Of a stretch of DNA of 64,000 nt, positions 60,836 to 64,000 are shown piece after piece. Below the pieces are notes generated by a model. It did not search any database and was not told the DNA's origin. It saw only the letters and a program-made list of their open reading frames with translations. Source of the DNA: UA16 sp905478895. GTDB taxonomy: Bacteria > Bacteroidota > Bacteroidia > Flavobacteriales_D > Sanyastnellaceae. Positions within the stretch are counted from its first letter, which is position 1, and every line of letters begins with the position of its first letter. The stretch spans positions 1,550,001-1,614,000 of the forward strand of contig CALSQO010000001.1 of NCBI GenBank assembly GCA_943788495.1, in the 5' to 3' direction. A program made the position numbers and the translations under genes.

Positions 60836-63800
60836 TGGACGATCCAACGCAATGCACGTTGCCCCTCGACTTGAACGGTGTAAACACCAGCAGACAGCAT
60901 CAGCCCCCATCGTTCATGTGTTTGCTTGAATGCACCCTGGTGCACCAACCGCGCAGAAGCATCATGAATGCGGTAGGACTTTCCAAGAAAATCATCTGGC
61001 ACCACCACCTGGCAATGTCCATCATTTGGATTGGGATACATCGCCAGCTCGCCTAGGTCGTCATTGCCATGAATGGAATAAGCTGCATTCAAAGTGACAT
61101 GGTCAATCCAAATATGATTGCCATACGCCCCGACATTCACAAAGGCCAATTCCAAACAAGACACGTCGCCTTGAGACCATTCAAGGGGAATTGCCACCTC
61201 TTGCGTTGACCACACCAGTTCTCCTCCGGTATCGTACCAGAACCACATATAGCAGCCTGGAACTGCCAAATCTGGCCCATAAGCCGCCCACAGCGACGTC
61301 CACTCCTCCTCTCCACCCGGGCGGCCCCAGAGTTCCAAGCCATCCGAATTGTCCGCATACATCTGATGGGCAACATCGAACGTTACATGATTCATTCCTG
61401 CTGGGTCAAATGCAGGCGTGATCAGCAAGTCCGTCGCTCCTTCTGTATTCACCCAATAATTAGGGAATTGCGCCACGCCGTTGGTGCCATCGGTCAAGTC
61501 CCAAGCTTGCTCCCATGCATGTCCATTCACCTCCATCCGCCAATGTTCAGGCGGAAAAATGGGGCCATCAAAATTCTCCGCAAAACCACCGGCTTGAACT
61601 ACGGGTTCGTTGACAACTTCGATCATGTTTTCCCATGTCCAAGAATCCGAATTGCCCTCAGCATCCGTGACCGTAAGCGTTACAGGAAAGGTCCCTTCCT
61701 CTTGGTACCAGACCCATGCCTCACTTTCCCCTTCGCCGCTGGATTCTCCGCCCGGAAAGTCCCATTGGTATTGAGCGCCATCGCACAATGCGACAGAGAC
61801 GCTGGCGAAATGAATGGGAGAAACCGTGCAAGGCGATGCCAAGTTGATCCGCCGTCGATCCGCCATGAATCCAGCCAAAACCGACGAAGGCTCCTTGAAT
61901 TCAGATTGATGCACCCCGCGTGTACCTGCTGTCCGAATATGGCCGCCGCAATAATCCGGCTGCAGAAACGTCGACACGTTGATCATGGGCAGCCCGGTGT
62001 TGTAGAGCAGCCAATCGTCCATTTCATTGTCACGGTAATAAACGGCTTGCGTGGTGCCGATGTATACGCCTCCATCCGTTCCACGCTGGTGGGCCAGGCT
62101 TACGACGCGTTCGCCTGCGATGGTAGCTGTGGTCAGGTCCTGCCACGTTTCTCCAGCATCTTGACTTTGCAATACTTTGTGGCCGTTCTGTGTGCCGGTA
62201 AGCACACACCAAAGAACATCCGGGTTGGTCCCGTCGACATCCAAGTAAATGGGTTGGTTGTTGTTGCTGCCATTTTCTGCAGGCGTCGGGGTCGCAATTT
62301 CCCACGTACTTCCTCCATCCGTCGAGCGGTGAATGCGCCAGAGGGAACCACTTAGTTTTTGCGAGACATACAAGCGCTCTGGATCCCGTGGACTCACTTT
62401 CACCGAAATGATTTTTTCACCGCCAAAGTCCTGGACCAATAACCAGGTGGCTCCTCCATCTTCCGAGCGCCACAATTCAGAACCTACAGGAGAGTACAAG
62501 CATTGGTAACACGTAGGGTCCCATTCCAAATTGCCATATTCACCGAACCAATATGCCGTGTTGGGCTTTTTCGTACCGTCGAAAGGCAGACTATTGATCC
62601 GATCAAACCGATCATTGGTGAACCGGAATGCTCCGCCATCGTGGTAGCCCACCGAAGGATCGCCGGGGTTGATAAACCCCCGAAAATTATCCCCCGCCAA
62701 CTCTGCGAGCCACCCTCCCGATGAATCGCTTTCTGCCCCCCATCTGTAGAGGTCGCCATTCCGGATCAAAGTACCGTTGTGGTACGTTCCACCCACCATG
62801 ACCTCTGGGCCTCGCCAACCCGCTTGCCATCCCCAAAAATCCGTCCCATGGAGTCCATACATCCTTGGCTCCATATGGTCTCCTTGATCACCGGAATGGT
62901 AAAGACCACCATCCGAAGCCACCCACAAATCCACGGTACCATCCGCTCGGGTGAAAAATTTCACATCGTGGACATCTGCGTGGGTATAGCGGTCTGCCGT
63001 GAATTCGCCGGCCCATGTGACCCAGTGGCCATTCAAATCCCAATCCACTCCGCCATTTTCAGAGCGCCAGACGCAAATGCCGGCCGCAAATTGACGGTTT
63101 GCATCGGTGGGGCTGATGTCCAACGCGAGGTCATAATAATATTGGCCTCCATCGCCTGTTCCATCTTCTGACCATCCCAAAATATTGGGATTGGTGTCCG
63201 CAGCCCATGGTCCTCCTGGGCCATTCCCACAGCAGATGAATTCGAAGGTTTCGCCCGCATCAATACTCTTGTAAATTCCAAATAGCCCTCCGCCGTTGTC
63301 GGTTGATCCAGATGCAAGCACAATGACCAAGTCGGGATCTGCAGGAGTAACCGCCATCTCACAGCGCCTTTGGCCTTCTCCAGATGCAATGCTCGGCCAG
63401 CCTTCTGCTCCAGAGGTGAACGTAAGTCCGCCGTCTGTCGATCTTTTGAAAATCGTGCTTTCGCCTAAAAGCTGGATGGCGTAACAAATGCTGTCTGCCT
63501 CCGGATGAAAGGCAATTTCCATGAATTCGCCACCGCTCACTTGAATCATGGCATTCCCTTCGTCGGCCGTTCGGAACAAGCCGTAATTGGTTGCGGCAAA
63601 GAGCATGGGTTCCTGTCCATCCGTACTCGGTCCAAAAATAAGGTCACGGTACCATCGATCAGCGCCTTGGAAGTTGGAACTTCCGCATGCTTCCCAGCTC
63701 ACACCGCCATCTGAGGTTCGCCACAGTTGGCCAGAACCGGAACCGAGCCACACCCGGTTCGGATCATCTGGATGAATCGCGATGCTGTAAACACTGGTAA

Positions 63801-64000
63801 GCGGCAGATCGCGTGACATCAATTGCCAATGCTGGCCATGATCCTCTGATTTCCACGCACCGGCGGTGGCTGTTCCGCACCAAACGATTTCATGGTTGGA
63901 CTTGGCCTGCTCAACGGTATAAACATGGCAGGCACCCGGACTTTGCACTTGAAAAGCCATTGCCACTTCAGGATCATAACTCCAGGGTCCCATTTCTTCC
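60832..64000 (-). CDS. Giant secreted beta-propeller protein with PKD domain and T9SS sorting domain (5' truncated)
   Basis: At least 1055 residues; the frame is open at the right window edge, so the N terminus is missing. The first two-thirds repeat the sortilin/BNR-type pattern WRTSDGGVSWEACG, KSIDAGETFEFI, RSTDGGSTWEIATP and QSQDAGETWQDLT (Asp-box-like S-x-D-x-G-x-x-W). This matches glycosidase-like or VPS10-type propellers. A PKD domain (YQWDFPGGESSGEGESEAWVWYQEEG) follows, then a jelly-roll-like region (ITPAFDPAGMNHVTFDVAHQM) and a T9SS tail (LAMYPNPNDGHCQVVV ... GVYTVQVEGQRALRWIV). Probably a surface or secreted binding protein; no catalytic residues are assigned. Overlaps mnmH by ATGA. 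Confidence 0.88.
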   Translation of the reverse strand, partial: EEMGPWSYDPEVAMAFQVQSPGACHVYTVEQAKSNHEIVWCGTATAGAWKSEDHGQHWQLMSRDLPLTSVYSIAIHPDDPNRVWLGSGSGQLWRTSDGGVSWEACGSSNFQGADRWYRDLIFGPSTDGQEPMLFAATNYGLFRTADEGNAMIQVSGGEFMEIAFHPEADSICYAIQLLGESTIFKRSTDGGLTFTSGAEGWPSIASGEGQRRCEMAVTPADPDLVIVLASGSTDNGGGLFGIYKSIDAGETFEFICCGNGPGGPWAADTNPNILGWSEDGTGDGGQYYYDLALDISPTDANRQFAAGICVWRSENGGVDWDLNGHWVTWAGEFTADRYTHADVHDVKFFTRADGTVDLWVASDGGLYHSGDQGDHMEPRMYGLHGTDFWGWQAGWRGPEVMVGGTYHNGTLIRNGDLYRWGAESDSSGGWLAELAGDNFRGFINPGDPSVGYHDGGAFRFTNDRFDRINSLPFDGTKKPNTAYWFGEYGNLEWDPTCYQCLYSPVGSELWRSEDGGATWLLVQDFGGEKIISVKVSPRDPERLYVSQKLSGSLWRIHRSTDGGSTWEIATPTPAENGSNNNQPIYLDVDGTNPDVLWCVLTGTQNGHKVLQSQDAGETWQDLTTATIAGERVVSLAHQRGTDGGVYIGTTQAVYYRDNEMDDWLLYNTGLPMINVSTFLQPDYCGGHIRTAGTRGVHQSEFKEPSSVLAGFMADRRRINLASPCTVSPIHFASVSVALCDGAQYQWDFPGGESSGEGESEAWVWYQEEGTFPVTLTVTDAEGNSDSWTWENMIEVVNEPVVQAGGFAENFDGPIFPPEHWRMEVNGHAWEQAWDLTDGTNGVAQFPNYWVNTEGATDLLITPAFDPAGMNHVTFDVAHQMYADNSDGLELWGRPGGEEEWTSLWAAYGPDLAVPGCYMWFWYDTGGELVWSTQEVAIPLEWSQGDVSCLELAFVNVGAYGNHIWIDHVTLNAAYSIHGNDDLGELAMYPNPNDGHCQVVVPDDFLGKSYRIHDASARLVHQGAFKQTHERWGLMLSAGVYTVQVEGQRALRWIVQ

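Noticed and set aside
61366..62355. 329-codon plus-strand ORF opposite the propeller gene
   Set aside because: Antisense shadow; the minus strand carries clear repeats and a sorting domain.

Overview
The window is bacterial and almost certainly from a marine, aerobic member of the Bacteroidota (Flavobacteriales-like; I cannot place it more finely from sequence alone). The evidence is a complete Bat (Bacteroides aerotolerance) operon, several secreted proteins with type IX (T9SS) C-terminal sorting domains, a Bacteroidota-type small DUF4295 gene beside rpmG, HmuY-type proteins around a TonB-dependent receptor, an almost complete absence of Shine-Dalgarno sequences, promoters of the Bacteroidota TTTG / TAnnTTTG type, and a proteorhodopsin. 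Coding density is very high and many gene pairs overlap by ATGA or TGATG. I see no insertion sequence, prophage, integrase or CRISPR array.

Layout. 1-7.6 kb: secreted beta-propeller protein, priA, bcp, recA and two TPR lipoproteins. 7.7-10.9 kb: the translation operon thrS-infC-rpmI-rplT on the minus strand; infC appears to start at AUU or AUA. 11-12 kb: a hotdog-fold protein and a MazG-like pyrophosphohydrolase. 12-20.6 kb: the Bat operon (moxR, DUF58, a BatD-like membrane protein, batA, batB, batC, batD, batE), with a frame break in the Q/D repeat of batC. 20.6-30 kb: accessory genes, including a T9SS metalloprotease, a DUF3089 lipoprotein, a collagen-like repeat protein, a glycosyltransferase, an ICMT-like methyltransferase, a cupin, an SRPBCC protein and a DUF2892 protein. 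30 kb: tRNA-Ala(GGC) with a clear promoter. 30-38.6 kb (minus): a dapF-DUF4105 fusion, a large lipoprotein, a DUF5723-like outer-membrane protein (frame-broken), kdsA, a T9SS protein broken in two places, and two small envelope proteins. 38.7-42.5 kb: a fused 2-oxo-acid dehydrogenase E1, a small secreted protein and a PaaE-like flavin/2Fe-2S reductase. 42.6-47 kb: a haem/metal-uptake-like operon (T9SS-targeted HmuY-like protein, TonB receptor, HmuY-like lipoprotein). 47-50.3 kb (minus): queE, rimO, ftsY, DUF4295 and rpmG. 50.5-53.8 kb: ftsK (frame-broken) and lolA. 53.8-57.1 kb (minus): a LysM protein, a small ORF and guaA. 57.2-58.7 kb: maf and proteorhodopsin. 58.7-64 kb (minus): selD, mnmH (selU) and the 5'-truncated gene of a giant beta-propeller T9SS protein.

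Most of the window is housekeeping (replication restart, recombination, division, translation, envelope biogenesis). It is mixed with envelope and secretion genes suited to a particle-associated or light-assisted marine heterotroph. A recurring oddity is frame breaks that are all +1 modulo 3 (batC, a T9SS gene twice, a DUF5723-like gene, ftsK, and possibly the dapF fusion junction). Because ftsK is essential in most bacteria, consensus indels are the leading explanation, and the affected genes should be read as probably intact in the organism. I found no convincing wholly new multi-gene system. The most interesting loci are the dual-HmuY operon, the dapF-DUF4105 junction, the non-AUG infC start and the collagen-like protein.
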